Shown: positions 7,711 through 16,883, counted from the stretch's first letter. The stretch is 32,920 nucleotides of DNA from Eubacterium sp. TM05-53 (GCF_003436425.1 NZ_QSPK01000003.1:51559-84478), one strand, 5' to 3'. Program-made: numbers and translations. The notes: a model not told the origin generated them from the sequence alone.

Positions 7711-9126
7711 ATGAGAAAAAAAAGTCAAACAATATTGATTACACTACTATGCATTGCATGTTTTGGCGCAGGCATAAGTATACCAGTTATTTTAAATAAA
7801 AAAACGGCAGGAAATAGTAAAGAACAAGAAAAATTTGATACCATTTATTCAATTTTGAATTCAGATTGGTATTATTCGAATAAAATCAAAAACTTGGATT
7901 CCAAACTTATGGAACAAGCTATTGATGGAATGACAACTCTAGACCAAGATGCTCATACAAACTATTTTGACTTAGAACAAGCCAAAGCCTTTTCGAGCAG
8001 TCTTGAAGGAAGTAATGTAGGATTAGGAATCTCCTTTTATTTAAATGAAAATAAAAACTTCGTCGTATCCAACGTATACATCAATTCAACAGCGGATAAG
8101 AAAGGCTTAAAACCCCAAGATGAAATCATTTCATTAGATGATTTAAAATGTAGTGAAAACGATTCAGATACAATTATTAAATATATCAAGGCCCATGAAG
8201 GTCAGAATGTTAAGACAAAATATCTTCGTGATGGAAAAGAATATACGACAAATTTGATTCCAGGTACTTTTGATTCAACAGTTGTATGTAATGTATACGA
8301 CGATTATGGAGAAATCATTCTGACGAGTTTCTCAGAAAATAGTGGAAAAGATTTCTCGAAGGCAATGTCTCGTCTACAAGAAGCGGGGATTAAAAAGTTA
8401 GTCTTAGATTTACGTAATAATGGTGGTGGCTATTTAAATGCAGCATTGGAAATTTCGAGTTCTTTGATTCCTGAAAAGTCAGTTGTCTTCAAGGAAAAAG
8501 ATAAAGATGGCAAGTTCACTAAACAAATGACAAAAGATGAATTTAATCAAGTAAAGATGGATAAGATCGTTGTTCTGCAGAATGAAAATACGGCAAGTGC
8601 AGCCGAAGTTTTGATTGGTGCTTTAAAAGATAATTTAGGGGATACAGTGACTACAGTAGGAACAACATCTTACGGTAAAGGTACCGAACAAGTTACAGTA
8701 CCATTCTCAGATGGAACAAGTTTTAAGTATACAGTGGCACGTTGGTATACGCCAAAAGGTACAAGTATCAACAAGAAGGGATTTAAGCCAGATATTGAAG
8801 TAAAACTAGGTGAAGTGAAGACAACATCCTATTATAAAGTCAAGAAAAAGGATGTCATCAAAAAAGACAGCGTAGATGATAATGCCCAAGCTTTACAAGT
8901 CTATCTAAAGTATTTAGGATATGATGTGGATCGAACAGATACATATTTTTCAAATACTAGTTCTCAAGCTTTGGCTAGTTTTCAACAGGATCATGGTTTA
9001 GAAGCAACAGGCGATTGTGATAAAAAGACGTGGGATCTTTTGATGGAAAAAGTATTATTGAAGATGAATGAAACACCAAGTGATGATACGCAAAGACAAA
9101 AAGCAATTGAAGAAGCACAAAAGTAG
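7711..9126 (+). CDS. S41-family C-terminal processing peptidase with peptidoglycan-binding domain
   Basis: This CtpA/CtpB-type serine protease is anchored by an N-terminal helix (residues 7-28) with the catalytic part outside. Domains in order are a PDZ domain (about 95-180), the S41 protease core (about 190-365) and a C-terminal peptidoglycan-binding domain (about 385-450, LKYLGYDVDR to KTWDLLME). The catalytic dyad is S296 (NTASAAEV) and K323 (SYGKGTEQ). Proximity to ftsEX and a wall hydrolase fits a role in cell-wall remodelling, as such proteases often process or degrade these enzymes; which substrate it cleaves is unknown. It has its own promoter. Confidence 0.93.
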   Translation: MRKKSQTILITLLCIACFGAGISIPVILNKKTAGNSKEQEKFDTIYSILNSDWYYSNKIKNLDSKLMEQAIDGMTTLDQDAHTNYFDLEQAKAFSSSLEGSNVGLGISFYLNENKNFVVSNVYINSTADKKGLKPQDEIISLDDLKCSENDSDTIIKYIKAHEGQNVKTKYLRDGKEYTTNLIPGTFDSTVVCNVYDDYGEIILTSFSENSGKDFSKAMSRLQEAGIKKLVLDLRNNGGGYLNAALEISSSLIPEKSVVFKEKDKDGKFTKQMTKDEFNQVKMDKIVVLQNENTASAAEVLIGALKDNLGDTVTTVGTTSYGKGTEQVTVPFSDGTSFKYTVARWYTPKGTSINKKGFKPDIEVKLGEVKTTSYYKVKKKDVIKKDSVDDNAQALQVYLKYLGYDVDRTDTYFSNTSSQALASFQQDHGLEATGDCDKKTWDLLMEKVLLKMNETPSDDTQRQKAIEEAQK

Positions 9127-9143
9127 GTTTAAACCTACTTTTT
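9119..9143 (+). terminator. Terminator overlapping the protease stop codon
   Basis: AAAAGTAGGTTT is followed directly by its exact complement AAACCTACTTTT and more T. The TAG stop (9124-9126) lies inside the stem. The palindrome could act on both strands. Confidence 0.8.
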
Positions 9144-9173
9144 GTATATAATTAAAGAAAAGGATGTGAACGT

Positions 9174-11147
9174 ATGAAAGATCAGTTTGAATTAGTATCC
9201 GAATATAAACCGAGTGGAGATCAGCCTGAAGCTATTAAAGAATTGGTTTCTGGTTTAAAAGAAGATAAAAAGTTTCAAGTATTGTTGGGGGCTACAGGAA
9301 CCGGAAAAACATTTACAATTTCGAATGTGATTGCCCAAGTCAATCGACCAACCTTAGTGTTTGCGCATAATAAGACACTTGCAGGACAGTTGTATTCTGA
9401 ATTTAAAGAATTTTTTCCGCATAATCGTGTGGAATATTTTGTTTCTTATTTTGATTATTACCAGCCTGAAGCGTATTTGCCAAAAACCGATACATATATT
9501 GATAAAAACACAAAGACCAATGAAGAATTGGATATGCTACGAATGGCAGCTGTAAATAGTGTTTTAGAACGAAGAGACACCATCATAGTGGCGAGTGTTG
9601 CCTCTATTTATGGTGCTAGTAATCCAGAACAATATCGTCATATGATCTTTACTTTACGAAGTGGACAAATCATTGAAAGAAATGAATTGATGCTGGCATT
9701 GGTACATCAACAATATAAGCGTAATGATACAGATCCATTAAGAGGGACTTTTAGAGTACGTGGGGATGTCATTGAAATTACACCAGGGCATACGGATCGT
9801 TATTTAATTCGTATTGAAATGTTTGATGATGAAGTGGAAAGAATCTGTGAAGTCGATCCAGTAACAGGACATGTCAATCAGTCTTATCAGTTATATATTA
9901 TTTATCCAGCTAACGGCTATGCGACAAGTATGGATATCATCAATCATGCAGCAGACACAATTCAAGAAGAATTGGATGAAAGATTGGCTTATTTTGATGA
10001 GCAGGGTAAACCATTAGAAAAAGAGCGTTTGGAACAACGATGTCGCTACGATATAGAAGCATTAAGAGAATTTGGCGTATGCCCAGGTATTGAAAACTAT
10101 TCAAGGCATATTGATGGCAGAAAACCAGGTGAAAGACCTTATACACTATTTGATTATTTCCCAGATGATTTTTTACTTGTGGTCGATGAAAGTCATGTTT
10201 CCTTACCACAAATTCGTGGTATGTATAATGGAGACCGTGCTAGAAAACAAATATTGGTAGATTACGGTTTTAGACTTCCGAGTGCTTTAGATAATCGTCC
10301 TTTGCGTTTTAATGAATTTGAAGGATTAATAAAAAATGCCATCTTTGTATCCGCAACACCAGGAGATTATGAACTGGATCAAACGCATGGGGAAATTGTG
10401 GAACAAATCATTCGTCCAACAGGTCTTTTAGATCCGGAAGTCGAAGTGCGTCCTATTGAAGGTCAAATTGATGACTTAGTAGATGAAATCAAGGAGCGCA
10501 TTGAAAAACATGAAAGAACTCTGATTACGACGCTAACGGTTTGTATGGCCGAAGATTTAACTTCCTATTTAAAGAATATGGATTTAAAAGTAGCATGGCT
10601 ACACCATGAAGTTACAACGATTGAACGTACGGAGATCATTCATGATTTACGCCAAGGTAAATATGATGTGCTTGTAGGTATCAACTTATTAAGAGAAGGT
10701 TTGGATATTCCAGAAGTCAGCTTGATTGCGATATTAGATGCGGATAAAGAAGGTTTCTTAAGATCAAGACGCTCATTGATTCAGATTATTGGTCGTGCGG
10801 CACGTAATGCCCAAGGTAAAGTTATTATGTATGCCGATAAAATTACGGAAAGTATGCAGGAAGCCATAGATGAAACCGCAAGACGTAGATCGATTCAGAT
10901 GGAATACAATGAAAAACATGGCATTGTTCCTAAGACAATCATCAAACCAATCCACGATGTAGTTCGTTCTAAGGAAACTAAGGAAATGGCGGCTAAGTAT
11001 TTGAAGAAGAAAAAGTTGCCGGCAAAACAAAAGGAAAAGATGATCCAAGAATTAGAGCAGGAAATGAAAGAGGCAGCTCGTACTTTAGATTTCGAAAGAG
11101 CGGCGCAACTAAGAGATATCTTATTTGAGATGAAAGGTGAAAAATAA
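9174..11147 (+). CDS. uvrB: Excinuclease ABC subunit B
   Basis: UvrB is the damage-verifying helicase-like subunit of nucleotide excision repair. The 657-residue protein has the expected length. Walker A is GATGTGKT (residues 39-46), the beta-hairpin region carries [12 protein letters not shown], the DEAD-like motif is VVDESH, motif V/VI is [19 protein letters not shown] and QIIGRAARN, and the C-terminal UVR domain (about 620-655) that contacts UvrC is present. AAAGGATG precedes the ATG. uvrA is not in the window: the next downstream element is an FMN riboswitch. Confidence 0.98.
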   Translation: MKDQFELVSEYKPSGDQPEAIKELVSGLKEDKKFQVLLGATGTGKTFTISNVIAQVNRPTLVFAHNKTLAGQLYSEFKEFFPHNRVEYFVSYFDYYQPEAYLPKTDTYIDKNTKTNEELDMLRMAAVNSVLERRDTIIVASVASIYGASNPEQYRHMIFTLRSGQIIERNELMLALVHQQYKRNDTDPLRGTFRVRGDVIEITPGHTDRYLIRIEMFDDEVERICEVDPVTGHVNQSYQLYIIYPANGYATSMDIINHAADTIQEELDERLAYFDEQGKPLEKERLEQRCRYDIEALREFGVCPGIENYSRHIDGRKPGERPYTLFDYFPDDFLLVVDESHVSLPQIRGMYNGDRARKQILVDYGFRLPSALDNRPLRFNEFEGLIKNAIFVSATPGDYELDQTHGEIVEQIIRPTGLLDPEVEVRPIEGQIDDLVDEIKERIEKHERTLITTLTVCMAEDLTSYLKNMDLKVAWLHHEVTTIERTEIIHDLRQGKYDVLVGINLLREGLDIPEVSLIAILDADKEGFLRSRRSLIQIIGRAARNAQGKVIMYADKITESMQEAIDETARRRSIQMEYNEKHGIVPKTIIKPIHDVVRSKETKEMAAKYLKKKKLPAKQKEKMIQELEQEMKEAARTLDFERAAQLRDILFEMKGEK

Positions 11148-11229
11148 TCATATTGTGAAAAAATAGACTAACTAGTTACATAATGAAAATAAGTGTGTTA
11201 TTTTATTTGCGAACATAGATTCAATGAGT

Positions 11230-11340
11230 TCTTCGGGGCAGGGTGCAATTCCCTACCGGCGGTAAAAGTCCGCGACCCACGCAAGTGGCTGACTTGGTGT
11301 AATTCCAAGACCGACAGTATAGTCTGGATGGTAGAAGACA
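11230..11340 (+). promoter_or_regulatory. FMN riboswitch (RFN element)
   Basis: The conserved RFN blocks are in order: CGGGGCAGGGTGCAATTCCC, ACCGGCGGT, AGTCCGCGACCCAC, a variable hairpin, GACTTGGTGTAATTCCAAGACCGACAG, and AGTCTGGATG with GAAGA at the 3' end (blocks abbreviated). FMN binding normally promotes termination and shuts off riboflavin synthesis or uptake. The downstream gene is a riboflavin transporter, as expected, but broken. Confidence 0.97.
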
Positions 11341-11365
11341 CAAAAGTATTTTTTGTATTTTTTAG

Positions 11366-11400
11366 ACCCCGGGAAGATTTTTCTTGGGGTTTTCCTTTTG
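11366..11400 (+). terminator. Riboswitch-controlled terminator
   Basis: CCCC (11367-11370) and AAGA (11374-11377) pair with TCTT (11382-11385) and GGGG (11386-11389), leaving a GGG bulge, followed by TTTTCCTTTT. It sits between the FMN aptamer and the ribosome site, where an expression platform belongs. Confidence 0.75.
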
Positions 11401-11434
11401 GAAGAGTTTATCCGAATCAAAAGGAGGTAAAAAG

Positions 11435-11917
11435 ATGAAAAATGGAATGTTCAAACAATGGTATTAACGGCGATGCTTGTAGGTCTTGCAGGAGCTTTGA
11501 TGTCACTGGAATTCTCTTTACCAATGATGCCACCATTCTACAAGATTGATTTTAGTGATGTACCAAGTATTATTGCTCTATTTAGTTTAGGTCTTGTATC
11601 TGCCGCTTTAGTAGAAGTTATTAAATTAATTGTAAAAGTTGTGACAGTAGGAACAAACACAGATTATGTGGGTGAACTCGCAAATCTTTTAGGCATTGTT
11701 CTATTTATTTTACCAACATGGTTTGTGTACAAGAAGATGAATAAGACAAGAAAACTTTAATTGTTGGAATTCTAATTCGTACCGTATTCGCATGTTTCTG
11801 TAATACATGTATTACTTTGCTACTATATGCCAAAGCTATGGGAATGTGTTAGATTCTGTTGTGCAGATGGTAGGTTCTGTAAATCCAAGCTTTAAGTTGA
11901 TTTATAAGGCAAAATAA
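11435..11917 (+). pseudogene. ribU: Frameshifted riboflavin ECF transporter subunit RibU
   Basis: AGGAGG at 11422-11427 and ATG at 11435 begin MKNGMFK, then the frame closes at 11465. The next frame (from 11455) carries a typical RibU core: TMVLTAMLVGLAGALMSLEF, DFSDVPSIIALFSLGL, VGELANLLG. It stops at 11758-11760, but the sequence resumes in the third frame as LIVGILIRTVFACF and LLLYAKAMGMC up to 11850, and again one frame over as DSVVQMVGSVNPSFKLIYKAK to 11917. Each break can be repaired by one extra base in a short A or T run. Even repaired, the product (about 161 residues) is shorter than usual RibU and seems to lack the last membrane helix. Confidence 0.88.
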
Positions 11918-11919
11918 GT

Positions 11920-12674
11920 ATGATTTGTAAGTATCAAGAATTAACACGTTTAGAAATGGAACAAGTCGATCGAGAAAACACAATTGTTTTGATTCCATTA
12001 GGGGTGCATTAGAACAACATGGAAATCAAGCACCACTTGGTACGGATACACTCATTGCCACAACTATGTGTGACTATATTGAAAAAGAGTTAAAGGCCGA
12101 GGACATAAATTTATTGTTGTTTCCAGTCGGATTGAGTACGGAACATAAAGAGTTTTGTGGCTCCATTACATTTAAACCTATGACTTACTATCATATGTTG
12201 TATGATATTTGTGTAAGCTTAGCACAACATGGGTTTAAGAAAATTGTTTTACTTGTTTGCCATGGAGGTAATGCACCTGTCGCAAATTTGATTTCTAGAG
12301 AAGTAAGAAGTGATTTTAAAGTGTATCCTTTTGTTTTAAATTCAGGTGCCTTTGATCATCCAGCTGTAAAGGCAACAATTTCAAAGGGAAATACTTTTGA
12401 TTTTCATAGCGGAGAAATGGAGACTTCCATGGTCATGGCAATTGATGAAAGTTTAGTTAAGTTAGAAACAAGTGAAAAGGGTATTCCCAAAAATACAGCT
12501 ATGAAAGCACATTTGTCTTGGCTTGCATCGGATTGGGTAACTGAGCAGCAAAAACCATTTGGGATTGGTGGAGATCCAAAGGGTGCAACTAAAGAAAAGG
12601 GAGAAATCATTTTATCAATTAGCGCAAAAGAAATTGCTAAACAATTAATTGCAATTCGTGATTTTAAAGAATAA
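11920..12674 (+). pseudogene. Frameshifted creatininase-family amidohydrolase
   Basis: An ATG two bases after the ribU remnant opens MICKYQELTRLEMEQVDRE up to LIPLG, where the frame ends in TAG at 12010-12012. The homologous sequence continues one frame over as EQHGNQAPLGTDTLIA and then without interruption to 12674, with the family motifs LVCHGGN and FDFHSGEMETS that hold metal-binding residues. A single missing base near 12001-12010 accounts for the break. The family includes creatinine amidohydrolase and the archaeal formamide hydrolase ArfB of riboflavin/F420 synthesis; the substrate here is not known. A shorter protein starting at 12066 would lack the EQHG metal site. It lies in the FMN-controlled unit. 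Confidence 0.85.
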
Positions 12675-12675
12675 A

Positions 12676-12703
12676 AGCTGCTACAAATCAGTAACAGCTA
12701 CTT
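12676..12703. terminator. Weak hairpin between converging genes
   Basis: AGCTG and CAGCT, with inner TAC/GTA, form a short stem between the creatininase remnant and the 3' end of the GntR gene. There is no good T run on either side, so termination is uncertain. Confidence 0.4.
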
Positions 12704-13414
12704 ATAGGATCTTACAGCATAAACATATTTAGAAGTAAGAATATATTGTTTGTTGATATACACAACTTGGTTGTCTGGACTCGATACAGTCTGAGTAATT
12801 TCTAGTAAGGGAGTTCCAGATGGAATGTTTAATAACTCGGAAAATTCTTTATTGGCATAGCTGATTGTGAATTTATCCTCAAAATTAGACATAATTACAT
12901 GTTTTTTTTGTATAATGATTTTCATTAATGAAGTATTTTCAATGTTCTCATTCAATAAGAATGAATAGTCATTGGAGAAGTAATCTATTTCGACGATACT
13001 TGGGACATCGTCTACATATCGAACTCGTTTAATTGTAACGAGTTCATTTTTTTCGCTTAAAATAGAATGTATTTGTTCATCAGCCTTTTCTTTATCAATC
13101 GAAATGATATGTGTATATGGAGTTGCCTTCATCTGAAGACATGTTTCAGTAAAGCTTCCTCCACTAAAAAATCCTTCTGTATAAACAGCAGATTTTACGA
13201 AAGTACCCTTTCCATGTTTCTTAATCAATACACCATCATTAACGAGCTGTTGAATTGCATTTCTAACTGTAACACGACTGATTTCATATGTATTCACAAG
13301 CTGAGGTTCAGATGGAATCTTATCGCCAGGCTTGTATTTACCACTTTTTATTTGATTTGATAATTCAATGTATAGTTTTTCCTGTAAAGTTAACGGGATG
13401 TTATTTTCGTTCAT
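12698..13414 (-). CDS. GntR/HutC-family transcriptional regulator with UTRA ligand domain
   Basis: The 238-residue protein has an N-terminal winged helix-turn-helix (residues 8-74: KLYIELSNQIKSGKYKPGDK, SEPQLVNTYEISRVTVRNAI, GKGTFV) and a C-terminal UTRA domain (about 95-232) that binds a sugar phosphate or similar effector. The ATG at 13414 follows AGGTG by six bases. It is transcribed away from the mannose-type PTS operon, and 20-bp inverted operator-like arms flank the PTS promoter, so it probably represses that operon and is relieved by the transported substrate or its phosphate. Its own promoter (13436-13464, minus strand) faces the other way. Confidence 0.93.
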   Translation of the reverse strand: MNENNIPLTLQEKLYIELSNQIKSGKYKPGDKIPSEPQLVNTYEISRVTVRNAIQQLVNDGVLIKKHGKGTFVKSAVYTEGFFSGGSFTETCLQMKATPYTHIISIDKEKADEQIHSILSEKNELVTIKRVRYVDDVPSIVEIDYFSNDYSFLLNENIENTSLMKIIIQKKHVIMSNFEDKFTISYANKEFSELLNIPSGTPLLEITQTVSSPDNQVVYINKQYILTSKYVYAVRSYK

Positions 13415-13435
13415 ATTTTCACCTATTTCATTACC

Positions 13436-13464
13436 ATTATATAGATTTTTTTAAATCAGTTCAA
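13436..13464 (-). promoter_or_regulatory. Promoter of the GntR regulator gene
   Basis: On the minus strand TTGAAC (13464-13459) and TATAAT (13441-13436) are 17 bases apart, placing the start about 15 bases ahead of the start codon. Confidence 0.65.
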
Positions 13465-13555
13465 TAGGGGGTATATGATAAATGTGTATGGATTTGGTTG
13501 GAGGTAATATAATAAATGACTAAGTAAAATATTTGATAAATAAAGTAAATTTTAT

Positions 13556-13642
13556 AACATGTATTAACTTGTATTAAAATATTGTTGACACCTATTTTAG
13601 GGAATGATATGATTCTTGTGGAAATACAAGTTAATACAAGTT
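13556..13642 (+). promoter_or_regulatory. PTS promoter flanked by paired operator arms
   Basis: TTGACA (13585-13590) and TATGAT (13608-13613) are 17 bases apart. On the left, 13556-13575 contains two 10-bp-phased copies of a TGTATTAAC-like unit; on the right, 13623-13642 holds its inverted complement, matching 19 of 20 positions. The arms bracket the promoter and are 47 bases apart. The likely binder is the divergent GntR protein. The right arm ends next to the AGGAGG of the IIA gene, so a bound repressor would also block early elongation. Confidence 0.8.
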
Positions 13643-13655
13643 AGGAGGTGAATTG

Positions 13656-14069
13656 GTGAAAAGGAAAATCATTTTAGCTTCTCATGGAAATTTATCAAAT
13701 GGTCTGTTGGATTCAGCAAAAATGATAATTGGAAATATCCCATATGAAGTTGAAACGTATTCTTTGGTTCCTGGAAAATTAGCTGAGGATTATGCGAATG
13801 AACTAAAAATAGAGATTGATGCAAATTTGGATACGGAATACATTATTTTAACGGATTTATATGGTGCTAGTGTCTTTACGGCTATGTATGCTTTGGTTGA
13901 ACGCGAAAATGTTAGATTGTTTTCAGGTATGAATTTAAATTTATTATTGGCAGTTTGTGTAGAATATCCAGATAAATTGATGGATGAAGATGTAGATCAA
14001 ATAACCAAGGATGCGCAAAGAGGATTAAAGCATGTTTCAAGAGTAGTTGAAGAAGAGGAAGATTTTTAA
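13656..14069 (+). CDS. PTS mannose-family transporter subunit IIA
   Basis: IIA accepts phosphate from HPr and passes it to IIB. The 137-residue protein is a stand-alone IIA domain of the mannose/sorbose family; the phosphorylated histidine is H10 in LASHGNLS, and TDLYGASVFTA matches the family's core. I chose the GTG at 13656, seven bases after AGGAGG (13643-13648); a TTG at 13653 is possible but too close. First gene of a five-gene operon. The substrate specificity is not visible. Confidence 0.92.
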   Translation: MKRKIILASHGNLSNGLLDSAKMIIGNIPYEVETYSLVPGKLAEDYANELKIEIDANLDTEYIILTDLYGASVFTAMYALVERENVRLFSGMNLNLLLAVCVEYPDKLMDEDVDQITKDAQRGLKHVSRVVEEEEDF

Positions 14070-14082
14070 TTGGAGGATAATT

Positions 14083-14823
14083 ATGGAAAGTGAATTTTTG
14101 GGTTTATTTAGAAACAAAAAACCAATTTTGGGTATGATTCATCTAAAAGGAGATACAGATGAAGATATCTATGAACGTATGAATAAAGAAGTTCAAATTT
14201 ATTTAGACAATGGAGTGGATTGTATTATTTTAGAGAATTATTTTGGACAATATCACAATTTAGAAAAAGCTCTTGAATATGTACAAGGATTACATCTTGA
14301 TATTCCATACGGTGTGAACTGTTTAAATGTAGATCCTATGGGATTTGAATTAGCTGGCAAATATGGAGCTTCTTTTGTACAGTTAGATTCTGTTGTCGGA
14401 CATGTGAAACCAAGAGATGAAGATACTTTAGATGCATTCTTTAAATTGTACAGAGAAAGATATCAAGTGCTTGTTTTAGGTGGAGTGCGATTTAAATATC
14501 AGCCTGTTCTGTCTGAAAAATCGGTAGAAGAGGATTTGAAAATTGCGATGACTCGTTGCGATGCGATTTGTGTAACACAAGATAAGACTGGACAAGAAAC
14601 GTCAATGGATAAAATTATTCAATTTAGAAACGCGATTGGGGATTTCCCGTTGATTGTTGGTGCTGGCTTAACACCGGAAAATATGGAGAAGCAATTTGAA
14701 TATGCGGATGGTGCTATTGTTGGTAGCTACTTCAAAGAAAATCATGTAGATGTTGGGGAAATGTCGAGCGAAAATGTAAAAGAAGTAATGGATAAGGTTA
14801 ATGAAATAAGAGGTAAATTATAA
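14083..14823 (+). CDS. BtpA/SgcQ-family TIM-barrel protein
   Basis: The 246-residue protein belongs to the BtpA group, predicted (beta-alpha)8 barrels: FRNKKPILGMIHLKGD at the start, a conserved DCIILENYF, LVLGGVRFKYQP and the phosphate-binding-like GAGLTPENM followed by DGAIVGSYFK near the C-terminus. The biochemical role is not settled. A homologue, SgcQ, is encoded among PTS genes in the E. coli sgc locus, so its place here suggests processing of the phosphorylated substrate. The ATG follows GGAGGA. The next gene overlaps its stop by one base. Confidence 0.85.
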   Translation: MESEFLGLFRNKKPILGMIHLKGDTDEDIYERMNKEVQIYLDNGVDCIILENYFGQYHNLEKALEYVQGLHLDIPYGVNCLNVDPMGFELAGKYGASFVQLDSVVGHVKPRDEDTLDAFFKLYRERYQVLVLGGVRFKYQPVLSEKSVEEDLKIAMTRCDAICVTQDKTGQETSMDKIIQFRNAIGDFPLIVGAGLTPENMEKQFEYADGAIVGSYFKENHVDVGEMSSENVKEVMDKVNEIRGKL

Positions 14824-15293
14824 TGATTAAATTAACAAGAATTGATCATAGATTATTGCATGGACAGGTTGCTTTTTCATGGACCAAATTCTTAGAATCA
14901 GACTGTATTTTGTTAGCTAGTGATGCATTGGTAAAAGATGAACTTAAAATGAGTGCTATGCGTATGGCCAAGCCTACAGGTGTTAAATTGGTTATGAAAA
15001 GTATTGATGATTCGATTAAAGCATTAAATAGTGGCGTTACAGATAAATATAAATTATTCATTATTGTTGAGAGTGTCGAAGATGCATATAGATTAGTCAA
15101 TGCTTGCCCAGCTATTACATCGGTTAATGTGGGTGGCATGAAATCTAGGGAAGATAGAAAACAAGTGTCTAAAGCTGTCTTTGTCAGCGATGATGATGTT
15201 GAAAAATTAAAGGAATTAAATAATAAAGGAATTGAGTTGTTTGTACAATTGGTTCCTTCGGATAAGAAACAAGACATAATAAACTTAATATAA
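14823..15293 (+). CDS. PTS mannose-family transporter subunit IIB
   Basis: IIB transfers phosphate from IIA to the sugar at the membrane. The 156-residue protein begins MIKLTRIDHRLLHGQV; the phosphorylated histidine is H13 in the RLLHGQV motif of the mannose/sorbose/N-acetylgalactosamine family. Length is typical. Start codon overlaps the stop of the preceding gene (TAATG). Confidence 0.94.
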   Translation: MIKLTRIDHRLLHGQVAFSWTKFLESDCILLASDALVKDELKMSAMRMAKPTGVKLVMKSIDDSIKALNSGVTDKYKLFIIVESVEDAYRLVNACPAITSVNVGGMKSREDRKQVSKAVFVSDDDVEKLKELNNKGIELFVQLVPSDKKQDIINLI

Positions 15294-15306
15294 AAGGAGA
15301 GAGAAT

Positions 15307-16083
15307 ATGAGTAATAATTTATTTATACAGTCCTTGCTAATTACGTTAGTAGCATTTGTTGGATATATGCATTGCTTCTGGGGATCAACGATGAATAATA
15401 GACCGATAATTGTTGCTCCTTTAGTTGGCTTGGTTTTAGGAGATTTAAAAACAGGTATTATGGTAGGTGCAACCTTAGAATTGATTTTCTTGGGAGCTGT
15501 TCCGATTGGGGCAAGTAATCCGCCTGATATCACTTCAGGTGCAATAATTGGTACTTCATTCGTAATTTTAACTTGACAAAAAGTAGGGGCTGCGGTTGCA
15601 CTAGCTGTTCCAGTTGCAACATTAGTTTTACTGTTCGACAACTTGCAGATGATGTTTACATTAACGTGGGCTACTCACCAGGCGGATAAATATGCAGCTA
15701 TTGGAGATTACAAAAAGGTAGAACGTGTTGCGCGTATAGCAGGTATTGGAAATAAATTAATTCTATCTTTAGTTGTAGGAATTGCTTTCTATTTAGGGGT
15801 TCCAGTGATTAAAGATGTATTAGCTATGATTCCAGAATTTATTATTAATGGTATGGATGTTGCAGCAGGTATGCTTCCTGCGATAGGTTTTGCGATGTTG
15901 GCAAGAATGATTATCACCAAGGAATTATCTCCATATCTTTTAGCTGGATTCTTACTTGCAGCTTATGTAAATGTGCCTGTATTTGGTGTGGCACTTGCTG
16001 GTTTAGTGATTGCAGCATTGGTATTCTTTAAAGAACTAAAGCAACAGAAAGAACAGGTGATTGTAGATGACAACGAATTCTAA
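15307..16083 (+). pseudogene. PTS mannose-family subunit IIC interrupted by in-frame TGA
   Basis: The reading frame is one continuous IIC of 258 codons, but codon 90 (15574-15576) is TGA. Before it are typical IIC segments (FWGSTMNNRPIIVAPLVGLV, GATLELIFLGAVPIGASNPPD) and directly after it, in the same frame, QKVGAAVALAVPVATLVLL and the rest of the protein to 16083. The site ILT-stop-QKVG normally has glycine (ILTGQ), and one base change GGA to TGA explains it. No ribosome site precedes the codons after the stop, so re-initiation is unlikely. Either the gene is dead, the stop is read through, or the base is a sequencing error. Confidence 0.85.
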
Positions 16084-16879
16084 AATAACAAAATCAGATT
16101 TACGCAAGGTATTTACAAGATCATGTACGTTGGATAGTGCATGGAACTATGAAAGACAACAAAACTTGATGTATTGTTATGCGATGATTCCCATTTTAAA
16201 AAGATTGTATGGGGATGATAAGGAACATATGGCACAAGCTTTACAAAGACATTTAGAGTTCATGTCTTGTACACCACACATTGTTACATTATTGATGGGT
16301 ATTACTGGAGCGATGGAAGAAGAAAATGAAAGAAATGAATCTTTTGATCCAGCATCAATCAGTGCTGTAAAAACTTCTTTGATGGGGCCTATGGCAGGTA
16401 TTGGTGATAGTTTCTTCTGGGGAACACTATTAACGATTGCGATTGGTGTAGCTGTTTCATTTAGTAAACAGGGAAGCATTATTGGTCCTATTGCATTCTT
16501 ATTGATTATCAATGTTCCTGGTTTCTTGGCTAGACATTATTGTTTGAATGTTGGATTTAAATATGGTGTAAAATTCTTTAGTGATGATCAAAATCAAGCA
16601 ATTGTAGAAAATATCACAAAAGCAGCTTCTATCCTAGGTTTAATGGTTATTGGTGCGATGATCGCATCCACTGTTAGCATTACAATTCCTTTAGAGATTG
16701 GTGTTGCTGGTGCAACTGAGCCTTTACAAAACTATATTGATCAAATCATGCCATGCTTATTGCCATTCTTATGCTTTGGTATTATGTATTGGTTGTTAGG
16801 TAAGAATATTAAATCGACAACGATTTTAGTTTTCTTAATTGTGATTTCTTGTATTGGAACATATTTTGGGATCTTATAA
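16067..16879 (+). CDS. PTS mannose-family transporter subunit IID
   Basis: IID forms the membrane channel together with IIC. The 270-residue protein starts with a cytoplasmic region (SKITKSDLRKVFTRSCTLDSAW, NYERQQNLMYCYAMIP), contains the family segment LMGPMAGIGDSFFWGT near residue 110, and then has several membrane helices. It overlaps the IIC frame by 17 bases, implying translational coupling; a stop at IIC codon 90 would therefore probably also lower its translation. Last gene of the operon. Confidence 0.94.
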   Translation: MTTNSKITKSDLRKVFTRSCTLDSAWNYERQQNLMYCYAMIPILKRLYGDDKEHMAQALQRHLEFMSCTPHIVTLLMGITGAMEEENERNESFDPASISAVKTSLMGPMAGIGDSFFWGTLLTIAIGVAVSFSKQGSIIGPIAFLLIINVPGFLARHYCLNVGFKYGVKFFSDDQNQAIVENITKAASILGLMVIGAMIASTVSITIPLEIGVAGATEPLQNYIDQIMPCLLPFLCFGIMYWLLGKNIKSTTILVFLIVISCIGTYFGIL

Positions 16880-16883
16880 TATC

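Noticed and set aside
11193..11438. 81-codon frame across the FMN riboswitch
   Set aside because: It is a chance frame through conserved RNA structure and the riboswitch terminator.
12066..12674. Functional short creatininase-like protein starting at 12066
   Set aside because: It would lack the EQHG metal-binding segment encoded just upstream in the same homologous stretch, and there is no ribosome site.
15574..15576. TGA read as tryptophan (Mollicutes code)
   Set aside because: Several intact genes here end in TGA at the expected length, and the position aligns with glycine rather than tryptophan.
15574..15620. Selenocysteine insertion in PTS IIC
   Set aside because: IIC is a non-redox transporter, no convincing SECIS hairpin follows the codon, and no selenoprotein genes are visible.
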